Shown here: positions 45,255-54,080 of the stretch, one piece after another
How positions within the stretch are numbered: the stretch's first letter is position 1
Layout of the letters: each line of letters opens with the position of its first letter
Assembly (NCBI GenBank): GCA_014879735.1
Contig: JACSRN010000096.1
Location: 1-56,667, forward strand
Direction: 5' to 3'
Length of the DNA: 56,667 nucleotides
From: Paracoccaceae bacterium
Lineage (GTDB): Bacteria; Pseudomonadota; Alphaproteobacteria; Rhodobacterales; Rhodobacteraceae
The notes under the pieces: model-generated
What the model was told of the DNA's origin: nothing
The model's input: the letters and a program-made list of their open reading frames with translations, nothing else
Database searches by the model: none
Position numbers and translations under genes: made by a program

Positions 45255-45908
45255 CTATGCTGCGCCAGATGAGGCCACCCGCTCCGGCTCCAGCGGGAAC
45301 GCCCGCGTGCCGTCGCCGGCATGGCTGCGCGAGGCTTCGGATTCGGGCACGAGGTAGTTGTCCGCGCGCTGCCGCAGGGCCGCCAGAAGTGCGGCGGAGA
45401 CCGGGTAGAGACGGGGTTCGGCGGGCGGGCCAAGCTCGCCCTCGGCGGCCCGGCGGGCGACGATCTCGGCGCCGTCGGGTGTCGGCCGTACCGAAAGGAC
45501 AAGGCCATAGGGTGCGGCCAGTGCCGACAGGGCGGTCAGATGCTGCGCCTCGGTGCAATTCGTGACGACGACCTGCCTATCGCCCCCGGTTGCCGTCGGC
45601 AGAAGGTGATCAAGGACGGTGGGCATGCAGACGAAGGCATGGGCGCCCGCGCCGTCGATCCGCCAGCCGGCCCCCGCGTCGCGATGCGCGGTGATGGCAG
45701 CGGGGGTGGCGGCGGCGATGCTGGCCCAGTCGCGTTCCAGCGCGTCAAGCCCGTCGCCCTCGGCCAGATGCGTGCCCAGAACGATGGCACCGACTGCGGC
45801 TTCGATCCCTTTGGCCCAGGATGCCTGGCGCAGGATGCGCGATGTCAGCACCGTCGCCTCACGCGGGGTCAGAAGGATCCGGTCCGGCGACGGGGGATCA
45901 ATGGTCAT
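45255..45908 (-). CDS. Conserved hypothetical protein, DUF3726-like
   Basis: A 217-residue soluble protein with no signal peptide. The N-terminal part (LTPREATVLTSRILRQASWAKGIEAAVG) and the C-terminal line LRQRADNYLVPESEASR resemble, from memory, the DUF3726 family, whose function is not known. The middle (about 85-175) is Ala/Val-rich, possibly with a beta-strand core. It overlaps the upstream 592-residue gene by 11 bases, so the two are likely made together. No catalytic motif is recognised. Confidence 0.7.
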   Translation of the reverse strand: MTIDPPSPDRILLTPREATVLTSRILRQASWAKGIEAAVGAIVLGTHLAEGDGLDALERDWASIAAATPAAITAHRDAGAGWRIDGAGAHAFVCMPTVLDHLLPTATGGDRQVVVTNCTEAQHLTALSALAAPYGLVLSVRPTPDGAEIVARRAAEGELGPPAEPRLYPVSAALLAALRQRADNYLVPESEASRSHAGDGTRAFPLEPERVASSGAA

Positions 45909-47676
45909 GCGAGACTCCGGGAAGCTCGGGGTAAAACCAGCCGGGCGACAGGGGCGCGCCAAGTGCATCGCGCGAGGGTGCACCCTGGAACATGATGCCG
46001 CGCGCGTTCCGGCCCAGAAAGTCGACCGGGCGGTCCAGCCCGTAAAAGCCGATCATCACCAGTCGGACCAGCGACAGCGCATCGAAACCGGCATCGAAAG
46101 GGTTGCAGTGCGGGGTATGGAACCGCGCATCGGCCAGAAGCTCGATGCGCTGGATCGCGGCGCGATGCGCCGGATGCACCAGAAGATAGGTCGCCATGTC
46201 GCCTTCGCTGCCGAAAGCGGCAATCCCGTCGCGCAGGTCGCGGACTTCGCGCGCGACATCGCGCAGCATGTTTGGCGGCAGCGGCGTGTCGAACCGGGTG
46301 CAGCGCCGCGGCTCGTCGTTCGAGATCGACTGATACCAGATGAAATGCGCGGCCTGGGGGCTGTCGAGGTCAAGTTGCCCGACCCAGCCGTAATCGCGCG
46401 CGATCAGATCGGCAATCTGTTGCAGGCTCATTCGCGGCGCGGGCAGTACCGTTTCGCGGATGAAAAAGGTTTCAAGCAGGCGGTCGCGGAGATCGGGGAC
46501 CAGTTCCATGCAGCACGAGGCCAGCGTCTCGGCGGCATCGGCCGGCACCAGATCGCGGGCGCGGTGCAGAAGGTCTGCGATGTCCAGCCCATCCGCCGGA
46601 TCGTCGACCAGGGCCTTCAGCCGGGACAGTGCTGCCACATGCCGGGTCCGGGACTGGGCATCCTGGCGCGCGATACGGTCGGTGGTGGCGAAATCCGCGG
46701 CCCGCGCAAGCAGCATGGACAGCAGATGCCGGCGTGGGTCGCCCGGCGCCAGCCGCAAGGATGCCGCGGTGGCCAGCAGCCGCTCCCGCATCTCCAGCCA
46801 GCGCCCGATGAAGGCGGGGCGGTTGTAGACGAAGAACACCAGTCCTATGGCCGATCCGTTGCCGATGCCGAGATAATGCCGCACCTCGCGCGACAGCGGC
46901 ACCGCATCGGGCGAGGCGACGCGGGCCAGATGCTCGGCCAGATCGAGCGCGAATTCCCGCATCATGTAGCCGGCGAGCATCTGCGCCATATAGGGCAGGG
47001 CCAGCGGGTGATCCTGTCCGTATTCGGAGAAGGGGCGGGTGCCGTAGATGCCGTTGCCCTCGATCCCGACATTGCGCATCAGATAGCCGGTCTCGGCAAT
47101 CGCCTCGGGGTCGGGCTGCAGCCCTTCGGCCAAACGTGCAACCACATGGTTGAAAAACCGCATCGAGCGGTTGCAACGGCACCAGATCAGCGTGTCACCC
47201 GAGGCGCGGCCGCCGTAGATCTTGGGCATCTCGCGCCGCATCGTCGCGATCTGGTCGTCGGTGGCACGGCCCTCGTACAGGCCAGCGTCGGTGTCGCGCG
47301 CGCCGTCAAGCACCCGACCGCTGCGGCCGCCGTCAACCGGCGGGTTGGACAGGGCGACGAATTCGAACACATGGCCTTCGGCATGGATCGCATAGCGGGC
47401 GATGCCGGCGCCCACCGCGTCCAGATCGAACACCGTGGGTTCGATCCGCCAGCCGCGGGCAACCATGAGTTCGACGAAATAGCGGCCGCAGCTTAGCGCC
47501 GAGGGTTGCATCGCGCCCAGCGATTCGGGGCGCATCACCTCGTCCTCGGAGCGCAGCGGCGGCTGCCCCAGCCGGCGCAGATCCGCGGCCGGTACCGGCC
47601 GGAGGCGCGGCCCGGCCGGTGCCCGATAGGGAGAGGCCGGAACGGGCCGGCCATGGAGGTTCGCTCTCGTCGTCAT
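45898..47676 (-). CDS. Conserved protein of unknown function, 592 residues
   Basis: A large soluble protein without signal peptide, membrane segments or a motif I can assign. Distinct stretches are HVFEFVALSNPP, IWCRCNRSMRFFNHVVARLAEGL, AETGYLMRNVGIEGNGIYGTRPF, YLGIGNGSAIGLVFFVYNRPAF and HTPHCNPFDAGFDALSLVRL. I recall similar uncharacterised proteins in other proteobacteria but no function. The ATG at 47676 is chosen; a TTG at 47688 is also in frame, and neither has a good ribosome site. It follows the binding-protein gene by 64 bases and overlaps the DUF3726-like gene. Coding bias is strong over the whole length, so the gene is real; it is likely an enzyme of the pathway. Confidence 0.75.
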   Translation of the reverse strand: MTTRANLHGRPVPASPYRAPAGPRLRPVPAADLRRLGQPPLRSEDEVMRPESLGAMQPSALSCGRYFVELMVARGWRIEPTVFDLDAVGAGIARYAIHAEGHVFEFVALSNPPVDGGRSGRVLDGARDTDAGLYEGRATDDQIATMRREMPKIYGGRASGDTLIWCRCNRSMRFFNHVVARLAEGLQPDPEAIAETGYLMRNVGIEGNGIYGTRPFSEYGQDHPLALPYMAQMLAGYMMREFALDLAEHLARVASPDAVPLSREVRHYLGIGNGSAIGLVFFVYNRPAFIGRWLEMRERLLATAASLRLAPGDPRRHLLSMLLARAADFATTDRIARQDAQSRTRHVAALSRLKALVDDPADGLDIADLLHRARDLVPADAAETLASCCMELVPDLRDRLLETFFIRETVLPAPRMSLQQIADLIARDYGWVGQLDLDSPQAAHFIWYQSISNDEPRRCTRFDTPLPPNMLRDVAREVRDLRDGIAAFGSEGDMATYLLVHPAHRAAIQRIELLADARFHTPHCNPFDAGFDALSLVRLVMIGFYGLDRPVDFLGRNARGIMFQGAPSRDALGAPLSPGWFYPELPGVSHDH

Positions 47677-47740
47677 GAGTGTCTGCAATCGCCATGTTCG
47701 GGAAGCGCCGGGCCCGACCGATCCGGACCCGGCGCAGGGA

Positions 47741-48808
47741 TCAGCTGGCCATCCAGCGATCGAACCGCTTCGTCATCTCGGTCAGGCGCGTCCCCACGTC
47801 TTTCGCATCCTGCCAGGCTGCGGTCTTCATGTTGTCGGGCCAGGTCGGCATGGTCTTCGCACGCTCTTCGGGGATCAGTTCAAAGGCGCGGGGATCCATC
47901 GGGCCGTTGCTGCCGTCGCGGCAGAAGCCGGCCATCGGTTCGGGGCTGACGGCGAACTGGATGAACTTCCAGGCATTCGCGGCGCGCGGCGTACCCTTCG
48001 AGACGCACCAGTAGGCGACGTCGAGCAGCGCCTGATTGCGCACGAGGTTCATGGCAACGCCGTTCTTCTGCAGTTCATCGGCCGCCGAGGCCCAGACACC
48101 GCCGACCGAAACCTCCTTGTCCTGCAGAAGCTGGATCGCCTGGGCGCCCGATTGCCAGAACACCCGCAGATCGGGCTTCAGCCGGTCGAGGCTGGCAAAG
48201 GCACGGTCGAGATCCATCGGGTAGAGCTGATCGGGCGGCACACCATCGGCCATCAGCGCAAGGGCGATGGTCTCCGACGGATAGATCGGCAAGGTGCGCG
48301 GGCCGGGGAAGGCGCCGACATTCCAGAAATCGGCCCAGCTTTCGGGTCCCTTGCCGTCAGGAAATGTATCGGCGCGGTTGACGATGTTGAAGGAATAGGC
48401 ATGCGAGGCGACGCCGTCGTAGATTGCATTGCCTTCGGGCACCTGCGAGGTGTCGAAATTGCCGTCCATCGGCTCCAGCACCCCGGCTTCCTGGGCCTGG
48501 AACAGCGCAGCCCCGCCCAGCGTCGTCACGTCGAAGTCGTAGGTATTGGTCTGGGCCTGCGCCACAAGCTTGGCGAAGGAGACGGGGGATACCGTCTCGA
48601 CCCGGATGCCGGTGGCTTCGGTGAAGGGATCGAACAGGTTTTTCCGCGCCGATTCGAGCCAGCTGCCACCCCAGCTGTTTACCACCAGAAAGTTGTCGGC
48701 TGCCGCGGCGCGGCGGACGAAGGGCGCGCTCAGCCCTATCGCGCCAAGGCCTGCAGACGCCTGCAACAGCGTTCTTCGAGTCAGGCCAGACTGGTTGACA
48801 TTCCGCAT
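47741..48808 (-). CDS. ABC transporter substrate-binding protein with Tat-type signal (PotD-like)
   Basis: A 355-residue periplasmic binding protein of the PotD/PotF/opine type. The leader has twin arginines in LTRRTLLQASAGLG (Arg11-Arg12) and ends RRAAAAD near 37, so export is probably by Tat. FLVVNSWGGSWLESARKNLFDP opens the first lobe. It heads the operon SBP / 592-residue protein / DUF3726-like / hydrolase. Its promoter region carries copy B of the 36-base motif. It is the binding component for the permeases and ATPase encoded at 40.8-43.6 kb, since no other SBP is near them. Confidence 0.88.
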   Translation of the reverse strand: MRNVNQSGLTRRTLLQASAGLGAIGLSAPFVRRAAAADNFLVVNSWGGSWLESARKNLFDPFTEATGIRVETVSPVSFAKLVAQAQTNTYDFDVTTLGGAALFQAQEAGVLEPMDGNFDTSQVPEGNAIYDGVASHAYSFNIVNRADTFPDGKGPESWADFWNVGAFPGPRTLPIYPSETIALALMADGVPPDQLYPMDLDRAFASLDRLKPDLRVFWQSGAQAIQLLQDKEVSVGGVWASAADELQKNGVAMNLVRNQALLDVAYWCVSKGTPRAANAWKFIQFAVSPEPMAGFCRDGSNGPMDPRAFELIPEERAKTMPTWPDNMKTAAWQDAKDVGTRLTEMTKRFDRWMAS

Positions 48809-48822
48809 TTCTACCTCCCAGG

Positions 48823-48858
48823 TTTTCTATACGAAGACAATATCTTTATTTAGAAAAC
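48823..48858 (-). promoter_or_regulatory. Shared 36-base operator motif, copy B (binding-protein operon)
   Basis: TTTTCTAT at the left end and ATTTAGAAAAC at the right end; the half-sites TTTTCTA and TAGAAAA are a perfect inverted repeat 21 bases apart. Aligned to copy A at 43580-43615 without gaps, TTCTAT, GA, GACA and TTAGAAAAC are identical. On the minus strand a GTGACA box (48870-48865) and TAAAGAT (48848-48842) make a plausible promoter overlapping the site, 15 bases before the start codon begins. Confidence 0.6.
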
Positions 48859-48954
48859 ACTATTTGTCACCAGGCCGGCTTGTCAAGCCGTTCGGCAGGG
48901 ACGGAGACGGGGGCGGCAACGGGGGGCCGCAACCGGGCCGACGACAGGTCAGGG

Positions 48955-48999
48955 AAAGACCCCGGCCGGCCAGCGCCTGTGACGCCTGGCCGGTCGGGG
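48955..48999 (-). terminator. Terminator of aroC
   Basis: Arms 48960-48973 and 48986-48999 (CCCCGGCCGGCCAG against CTGGCCGGTCGGGG) make a 14-position stem with one imperfect pair, in the gap after the minus-strand aroC. On that strand the stem is followed by TCTTTCCC. The rest of 48859-49062 shows no gene. Confidence 0.6.
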
Positions 49000-49062
49000 C
49001 CGTTCTCTTCGTGCCATGTCTTTTCGTGCCTGGGAAAAAACCGGCCAGCTGCCGGTGGCGGG

Positions 49063-50163
49063 TCAGCCGATCGTGCCGCGGATGCCGCCGGTCTGGCCCC
49101 GGTCGAGCAGGATGTGATCCAGCAGTACGCAGGCCATCATCGCCTCGCCGACCGGAACGGCGCGGATGCCGACGCAGGGGTCGTGCCGGCCCTTCGTCAC
49201 CACCTCGACCGCATGGCCCAAGGTGTCGACGGACCGTCGCGGCGTCAGGATCGATGACGTCGGTTTCACCGCAAAGCGGCAGACCACCGGCTGGCCGGTG
49301 GAAATGCCGCCCAGGATGCCGCCGGCGTGGTTTGACAGGTAGCGCAGCCCATCCGGACCCATCTCCATCTCGTCGGCATTCTCGACCCCGGTCAAAGCCG
49401 CAGCGGCCATGCCTTCGCCGATCTCGACGCCCTTCACGGCGTTGATCGACATCATCGCCGCCGCAAGGTCGGAATCGAGCTTGCCATAGAGCGGCGCGCC
49501 CAGGCCGGGGGGCACGCCGGTTGCCACGACCTCGACCACCGCGCCGACCGAATTGTGCGACAACCGCAGGCCGTCAAGATAGGCGGCCCATTCCCCGACC
49601 ATCGCCGGATCGGGGCACCAGAACGGGTTGCGCTCTGCCTCGTCGGAATCGAAGCGGGCACGGTCGATGGTCTTCGTGCCCATCTGCACCATGTATCCCG
49701 TGATCTTCAGCCCCGGAACCAGCGCGGCAAGAACGGCCCGCGCCACGCCCCCGGCTGCCACCCGGCTGGCGGTTTCCCGGGCCGAAGACCGGCCGCCGCC
49801 GCGGTGGTCCCTGACCCCGTATTTCAGGTGATAGGTCACATCGGCATGGCCCGGCCGGAACTGCCGTGCGATCTCGCCATAGTCCTTCGACCGCTGGTCG
49901 GTGTTCTCGATCATCAACTGGATCGGCGTGCCAGTCGTGACCCCTTCGAAGACGCCCGACAGGATGCGAACCTGATCCGGCTCCTGTCGCTGGGTGGTGA
50001 ATTTCGATTGGCCGGGGCGGCGGCGGTCGAGCCAGGGCTGGATCGCGCCTTCGTCGAGCACCACGCCGGGCGGGCAGCCATCGACCGTGCAGCCGATGGC
50101 TGGCCCGTGGCTTTCGCCCCAGGTGGTGACGCGAAACAGGTGGCCGAAGGTGTTGAGGCTCAT
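49063..50163 (-). CDS. aroC: Chorismate synthase
   Basis: A 366-residue enzyme that converts EPSP to chorismate with reduced FMN, last step of the shikimate pathway. It starts [20 protein letters not shown], the family N-terminal signature with the catalytic His. [20 protein letters not shown] and [18 protein letters not shown] also match. CGGAGACCCGCC precedes the ATG at 50163, and the open frame to 50418 is not conserved. It is a single gene, divergent from the TerC-family gene. Confidence 0.97.
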   Translation of the reverse strand: MSLNTFGHLFRVTTWGESHGPAIGCTVDGCPPGVVLDEGAIQPWLDRRRPGQSKFTTQRQEPDQVRILSGVFEGVTTGTPIQLMIENTDQRSKDYGEIARQFRPGHADVTYHLKYGVRDHRGGGRSSARETASRVAAGGVARAVLAALVPGLKITGYMVQMGTKTIDRARFDSDEAERNPFWCPDPAMVGEWAAYLDGLRLSHNSVGAVVEVVATGVPPGLGAPLYGKLDSDLAAAMMSINAVKGVEIGEGMAAAALTGVENADEMEMGPDGLRYLSNHAGGILGGISTGQPVVCRFAVKPTSSILTPRRSVDTLGHAVEVVTKGRHDPCVGIRAVPVGEAMMACVLLDHILLDRGQTGGIRGTIG

Positions 50164-50300
50164 GGCGGGTCTCCGTGGTTGTCTGCGCATAGCCCCGCGC
50201 CCGACGCCGCTGCAAGCCCTTCCCGCACCGGATTTCTGGTCACGACCCCTTGAACTGCCCGGATCGCCCCCTATCTGGCAGCCTGCGGGCCGGGCCCCTC

Positions 50301-50335
50301 TGACGACGCCTGTCGTGATGACGACTGTCGTGATG
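50301..50335. promoter_or_regulatory. Tandem palindromes between aroC and the TerC-family gene
   Basis: TGACGAC-GCCT-GTCGTGA (50301-50318) is followed at once by TGACGAC-T-GTCGTGA (50319-50333): two copies of an ACGAC/GTCGT inverted repeat. They lie 92 bases before the TerC-family start and 138 bases before the aroC start. A tandem operator is likely. The remaining bases of this 261-base gap show no gene and no recognisable yybP-ykoY manganese riboswitch. Confidence 0.45.
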
Positions 50336-50424
50336 TCGGCCGCAATCGGGATGAATCGCGCCCGATGGTCGGCCCGGCGTTCTGCCGTGATCGCCTCGTG
50401 CGCCCAACGGACAGGCAAATCAGA

Positions 50425-51408
50425 GTGGATATCCTTCTAACCCCCTTTCTCGGCACGGCCCTGTGGCTGTGGCTGACCTTCCTCGGCACGGTCCTTGTGC
50501 TGCTGGTCCTGGACCTCGGGATCCTGAACCGGGGCAATCATGAAATCGGCATCGGCAAAAGCCTGCGTCTTTCAGCGCTCTATATCGCGCTGGGACTGGC
50601 CTTCGGCGGGTTCGTCTGGTGGCAACTCGGGGCCGAGGCGTCGAAGCTGTATCTGACGGCCTTCGTGGTGGAAAAGACGCTGGCGATGGACAATGTCTTC
50701 GTCATCGCACTGATCTTCACCTTCTTCGCCATACCCCGCGCCTATCAGCACCGGGTGCTGTTCTGGGGCATCCTGGGCGTGATCGTGCTGCGCGGGATCA
50801 TGATCGGCCTCGGCGCGACGCTGGTCGCGGAATATCACTGGCTTCTCTACATTTTCGCGGCCTTCCTGATCTTCACCGGCTTCAAGATGATGGTCACGGA
50901 CGACCAGCATATCGACATTTCGCAGAACCCCGTCCTGCGCATCCTGCGCCGGCGGATGAGCGTGACCGAAGGGCTGCGTGGCAATGCCTTCTTCGTGCGC
51001 GAGACCTCGGCCAAGACCGGCCGCCTGGCCCTGCATGCCACGCCGCTGTTTCTGGCGCTGGTGATGGTGGAACTGGCCGACCTGATCTTTGCCGTCGATT
51101 CGGTACCCGCGGTCTTTGCGATCACCACCGACCCCTTCATCGTCTATACCTCGAACATCTTCGCCATCCTCGGCTTGCGCGCGCTCTATTTCGCGCTGGC
51201 GGCGATCATCCACCGCTTCCACTACCTGAAATACGCCCTTGCCGCGCTGCTGGTGTTCATCGGGTCGAAGATCTTCATCGCCGATCTGCTGGGTTGGGAA
51301 AAATTCCCTGCCGACCTGTCGCTTGGCATCACCTTCGCCCTGCTGGCGACCGGCGTGCTGTGGTCGCTGTGGAAGACCCGCGACCAGATGCCGGCGTCGG
51401 GACACTGA
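50425..51408 (+). CDS. TerC/Alx-family membrane protein
   Basis: A 327-residue integral membrane protein with about nine segments. Family signs are [57 protein letters not shown] and [17 protein letters not shown], carrying the conserved acidic residues in the membrane. TerC/Alx proteins take part in manganese export or metal-tellurite resistance. The GTG at 50425 gives the standard N-terminus ([16 protein letters not shown]); an ATG at 50365 would add an unrelated basic extension. The ribosome site is weak. Confidence 0.88.
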   Translation: MDILLTPFLGTALWLWLTFLGTVLVLLVLDLGILNRGNHEIGIGKSLRLSALYIALGLAFGGFVWWQLGAEASKLYLTAFVVEKTLAMDNVFVIALIFTFFAIPRAYQHRVLFWGILGVIVLRGIMIGLGATLVAEYHWLLYIFAAFLIFTGFKMMVTDDQHIDISQNPVLRILRRRMSVTEGLRGNAFFVRETSAKTGRLALHATPLFLALVMVELADLIFAVDSVPAVFAITTDPFIVYTSNIFAILGLRALYFALAAIIHRFHYLKYALAALLVFIGSKIFIADLLGWEKFPADLSLGITFALLATGVLWSLWKTRDQMPASGH

Positions 51409-51457
51409 CCGCTGCCGCCGGGCCCCTTGCGTCCGGCGGCGAATCGCCTATTTTCGG

Positions 51458-51556
51458 CGCCACCTCGGGGTGTCCCCGGTCTGCGGACCATGGGCTGAGA
51501 TGCGAAAGCGAACCCGTTGAACCTGAACCGGCTCATACCGGCGGAGGGAAGGTGCA
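51458..51556 (+). promoter_or_regulatory. TPP riboswitch (THI element)
   Basis: The conserved parts of the thiamine-pyrophosphate aptamer are all present: CTCGGGGTG (51464-51472), the GGCTGAGA core (51493-51500), ACCCGTTGAACCTGA (51512-51526), and CCGG-CTCAT-ACCGGCGGAGGGA closing the second arm (51528-51549). It ends about 50 bases before the thiB start. TPP binding would repress the thiamine importer. No separate terminator is evident between aptamer and gene, so control of translation is likely. Confidence 0.95.
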
Positions 51557-51606
51557 TCGGAACGCTTCCTGTGCCCGACCGTCCGTCGCAACAGAAAGGA
51601 AGCGAG

Positions 51607-52581
51607 ATGCGACTTTCCCTTGCGGCGTGCCTGACCTGCCTTGCCCCGGCGGCAATGGCGGATACGCCCGTCCTGACCGTGCTGACCTATGACAGCTTCA
51701 CCAGCGAGTGGGGCCCCGGCCCGGCAGTCGAAAAGGCGTTCGAGGCCAGTTGCGGCTGCGATCTGGTCTTTGTTCCCGCCGGCGATGGCGCGGCACTCCT
51801 CGCGCGGCTGCAACTGGAGGGCGCGGCCTCCGATGCGGATGTGGTGCTGGGGCTGGACACTGGACTGACGGCCGCCGCCGCGGCGACCGGCCTTTTTGCG
51901 CCGCATGGCCAGCCCGCGGCGACGACGCTGCCCGTACCCTATGACGACCCGCTGTTCCTGCCCTACGACTGGGGCTGGTTCGCTTTCGTCTATGACAAGA
52001 CCAAAGTTCCCACGCCGCCGGCATCCTTCGCGGATCTGGCCGCCGGCTCGCTGAAGGTGGTGATCCAGGATCCCCGGTCGTCGACGCCTGGGCTTGGCCT
52101 TCTGCTTTGGGTCAAGGAGGCCTATGGCGAGGGGGCGGCCGAGATCTGGCAGGCGCTGGCCGACAATGTCGTCACCGTCACCCCCGGCTGGTCCGAGGCT
52201 TACGGCCTGTTTCTGGCCGGCGAGGCCGACATGGTGCTGAGCTATTCGACCTCGCCCGCCTATCACCGCATCGCCGAGGCGGATGATACCAAGGATTGGG
52301 CGCAGTTCTCGGAAGGTCATTACCTGCAGGTCGAGGTTTCGGGCCTGCTGGCGGGATCGGACCAGCCCGATCTGGCAAAAGCCTTCCTGGCCTTCACGCA
52401 GAGCCCCGATTTCCAGTCGGTGATCCCCCAGACGAACTGGATGTATCCGGCGGCCGATATCGCCCTGCCCGAAGGGTTCGAGACGGCACGGCCGGAGAAA
52501 TCCTTGCTGATGCCGGCCGATCGGGCCGGGGCAATACGCGATTTGGCGGTGACGGAATGGCAGGCGGCGCTGGCACGATAG
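51607..52581 (+). CDS. thiB: Thiamine ABC transporter substrate-binding protein
   Basis: A 324-residue periplasmic protein with a signal peptide (about 1-18, ending AAMADTP). PVLTVLTYDSFTSEWGPGP is the ThiB start of the mature protein, and DWGWFAFVYD and SYSTSPAYHRIAE line the thiamine site. ACAGAAAGGAAGCGAG precedes the ATG. It is the first gene of thiBPQ behind the TPP riboswitch and overlaps thiP by 25 bases. Confidence 0.95.
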   Translation: MRLSLAACLTCLAPAAMADTPVLTVLTYDSFTSEWGPGPAVEKAFEASCGCDLVFVPAGDGAALLARLQLEGAASDADVVLGLDTGLTAAAAATGLFAPHGQPAATTLPVPYDDPLFLPYDWGWFAFVYDKTKVPTPPASFADLAAGSLKVVIQDPRSSTPGLGLLLWVKEAYGEGAAEIWQALADNVVTVTPGWSEAYGLFLAGEADMVLSYSTSPAYHRIAEADDTKDWAQFSEGHYLQVEVSGLLAGSDQPDLAKAFLAFTQSPDFQSVIPQTNWMYPAADIALPEGFETARPEKSLLMPADRAGAIRDLAVTEWQAALAR

Positions 52582-54080
52582 GCGGCCTGGCGCTTCTCCT
52601 GGTTGCCGCGCCCCTGGGCGCGGTGGCCTGGCGCGCGGGCGGTCTTGCGCTGTCGCCCGCCGATCTGGCGGCGCTGCGCTTCACGCTGCTGCAGGCGGCG
52701 CTGTCGGCACTCGTGTCGGTGGGGCTGGCCGTGCCGGTTGCCCGCGCGCTGGCGCGGCGGCGGTTTCCCGGGCGCGCGTTGCTGATCACGGTCATGGGGG
52801 CGCCGTTTCTCTTGCCGGTGATCGTGGCCATCCTCGGGCTTCTTGCCATCTTCGGGCGCGGCGGGGTGCTGAACACGGCGCTTGCCGCGGCGGGGCTGCC
52901 GGTGCTGTCGGTCTACGGGCTGCAGGGTGTTGTTCTGGCGCATGTCTTCCTGAACCTGCCGCTTGCGACGCGCATGATCCTGCAGGGCTGGCAGGCGATC
53001 CCGGCCGAGCGCTTCCGGCTGGCCGCAAGCCTCGGATTCACGCCGGCCGACAGCTTCCGCCATCTCGAACGGCCGATGCTGATCCAGATCCTGCCGGGTG
53101 CTGCCGCGACGGTCTTCGCGATCTGCCTCACCTCCTTTGCCGTTGCCCTGGTTCTGGGCGGCGGGCCGCGGGCGACGACGCTGGAACTGGCGATCTATCA
53201 GGCGGTGCGGTTCGAATTCGACCTGCGCCATGCCGCGGGGCTGGCGCTGGTGCAGACCGCGCTGGGGGGGTTGGCCACGCTGGCGGCCTGGGCCCTGGCG
53301 CGGCGTGCGGGCTTTGGCGCCGGTCTGGACCGGGCCCTGCCGCTTGCCGCGCCGGGGGGCTGGCGCCAGGGTGTGGATGGGGCGGTTCTGGCGCTGGCGG
53401 CGGCGTTTCTGCTGGCGCCGCTTGCCGCAATCCTGGCCAGCGGCGCGCCGGGGCTGTTGCAGCTTCCGGACCAGGTCTGGCCGGCGGCGGTGCGGTCGGT
53501 CGCCGTGGCGCTGGTCTCGGCGCTGATGACGGTGGGGGTCGCGCTTGTGCTGGCCGAGGCACGGGCCGCGGGCCGGCTGGGCTGGGTGGAACTGGCGGCG
53601 ATGCTGCCGCTTGCCACATCGGGCCTTGTGCTCGGCACCGGGCTTTTCCTGATCGTCCAACCCTTTGTGCCGCCGATGATATTGGCGCTGCCGGTGACGG
53701 TGCTGGTCAACATGTTGCTGTCGCTGCCCTTTGCCTATCGGTTGATCCTGCCAGAGGCGCAGGCACTGCAGGCCGATTACGGCCGGCTGGCCGCGGCGCT
53801 GGGGCTGGTCGGGCTGGCCCGGCTGCGCCTGCTGACGCTGCCGCGTCTGGCCCGTCCGCTGGGCTTTGCCGCCGGACTGGCCGCTGCGCTGTCAATGGGC
53901 GATCTGGGCGTGATTGCGCTGTTTGCCGGAGAGCGCGAGGCCACGCTGCCCCTTGTCGTGCAGCGGCTGGCCGCGGCCTACCGGAACGAGGCGGCGGCCG
54001 GGACGGCGCTGTTGCTGGTGGGGCTGAGCTTTGCCCTGTTCTGGGCCTTTGATGCGGGGGGACGCCGTGCTGCAGCTTGA
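52557..54080 (+). CDS. thiP: Thiamine ABC transporter permease
   Basis: A 507-residue fused permease with about 12 hydrophobic segments in two homologous halves. The EAA loops are AERFRLAASLGFTPADSFRHLERP in the first half and ALQADYGRLAAALGLVGLARLRLLTLP in the second. The chosen ATG at 52557 lies inside the end of thiB. A start a few codons later cannot be excluded. It is slightly shorter than E. coli ThiP (536). Confidence 0.92.
   Translation: MAGGAGTIGGLALLLVAAPLGAVAWRAGGLALSPADLAALRFTLLQAALSALVSVGLAVPVARALARRRFPGRALLITVMGAPFLLPVIVAILGLLAIFGRGGVLNTALAAAGLPVLSVYGLQGVVLAHVFLNLPLATRMILQGWQAIPAERFRLAASLGFTPADSFRHLERPMLIQILPGAAATVFAICLTSFAVALVLGGGPRATTLELAIYQAVRFEFDLRHAAGLALVQTALGGLATLAAWALARRAGFGAGLDRALPLAAPGGWRQGVDGAVLALAAAFLLAPLAAILASGAPGLLQLPDQVWPAAVRSVAVALVSALMTVGVALVLAEARAAGRLGWVELAAMLPLATSGLVLGTGLFLIVQPFVPPMILALPVTVLVNMLLSLPFAYRLILPEAQALQADYGRLAAALGLVGLARLRLLTLPRLARPLGFAAGLAAALSMGDLGVIALFAGEREATLPLVVQRLAAAYRNEAAAGTALLLVGLSFALFWAFDAGGRRAAA

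Noticed and set aside
50164-50424. yybP-ykoY manganese riboswitch before the TerC-family gene
   Set aside because: The conserved aptamer loops could not be found in the gap; only the tandem palindromes stand out.
50365-50424. ATG at 50365 as the start of the TerC-family gene
   Set aside because: It adds a basic 20-residue extension unlike TerC proteins; the GTG at 50425 gives the expected N-terminus.
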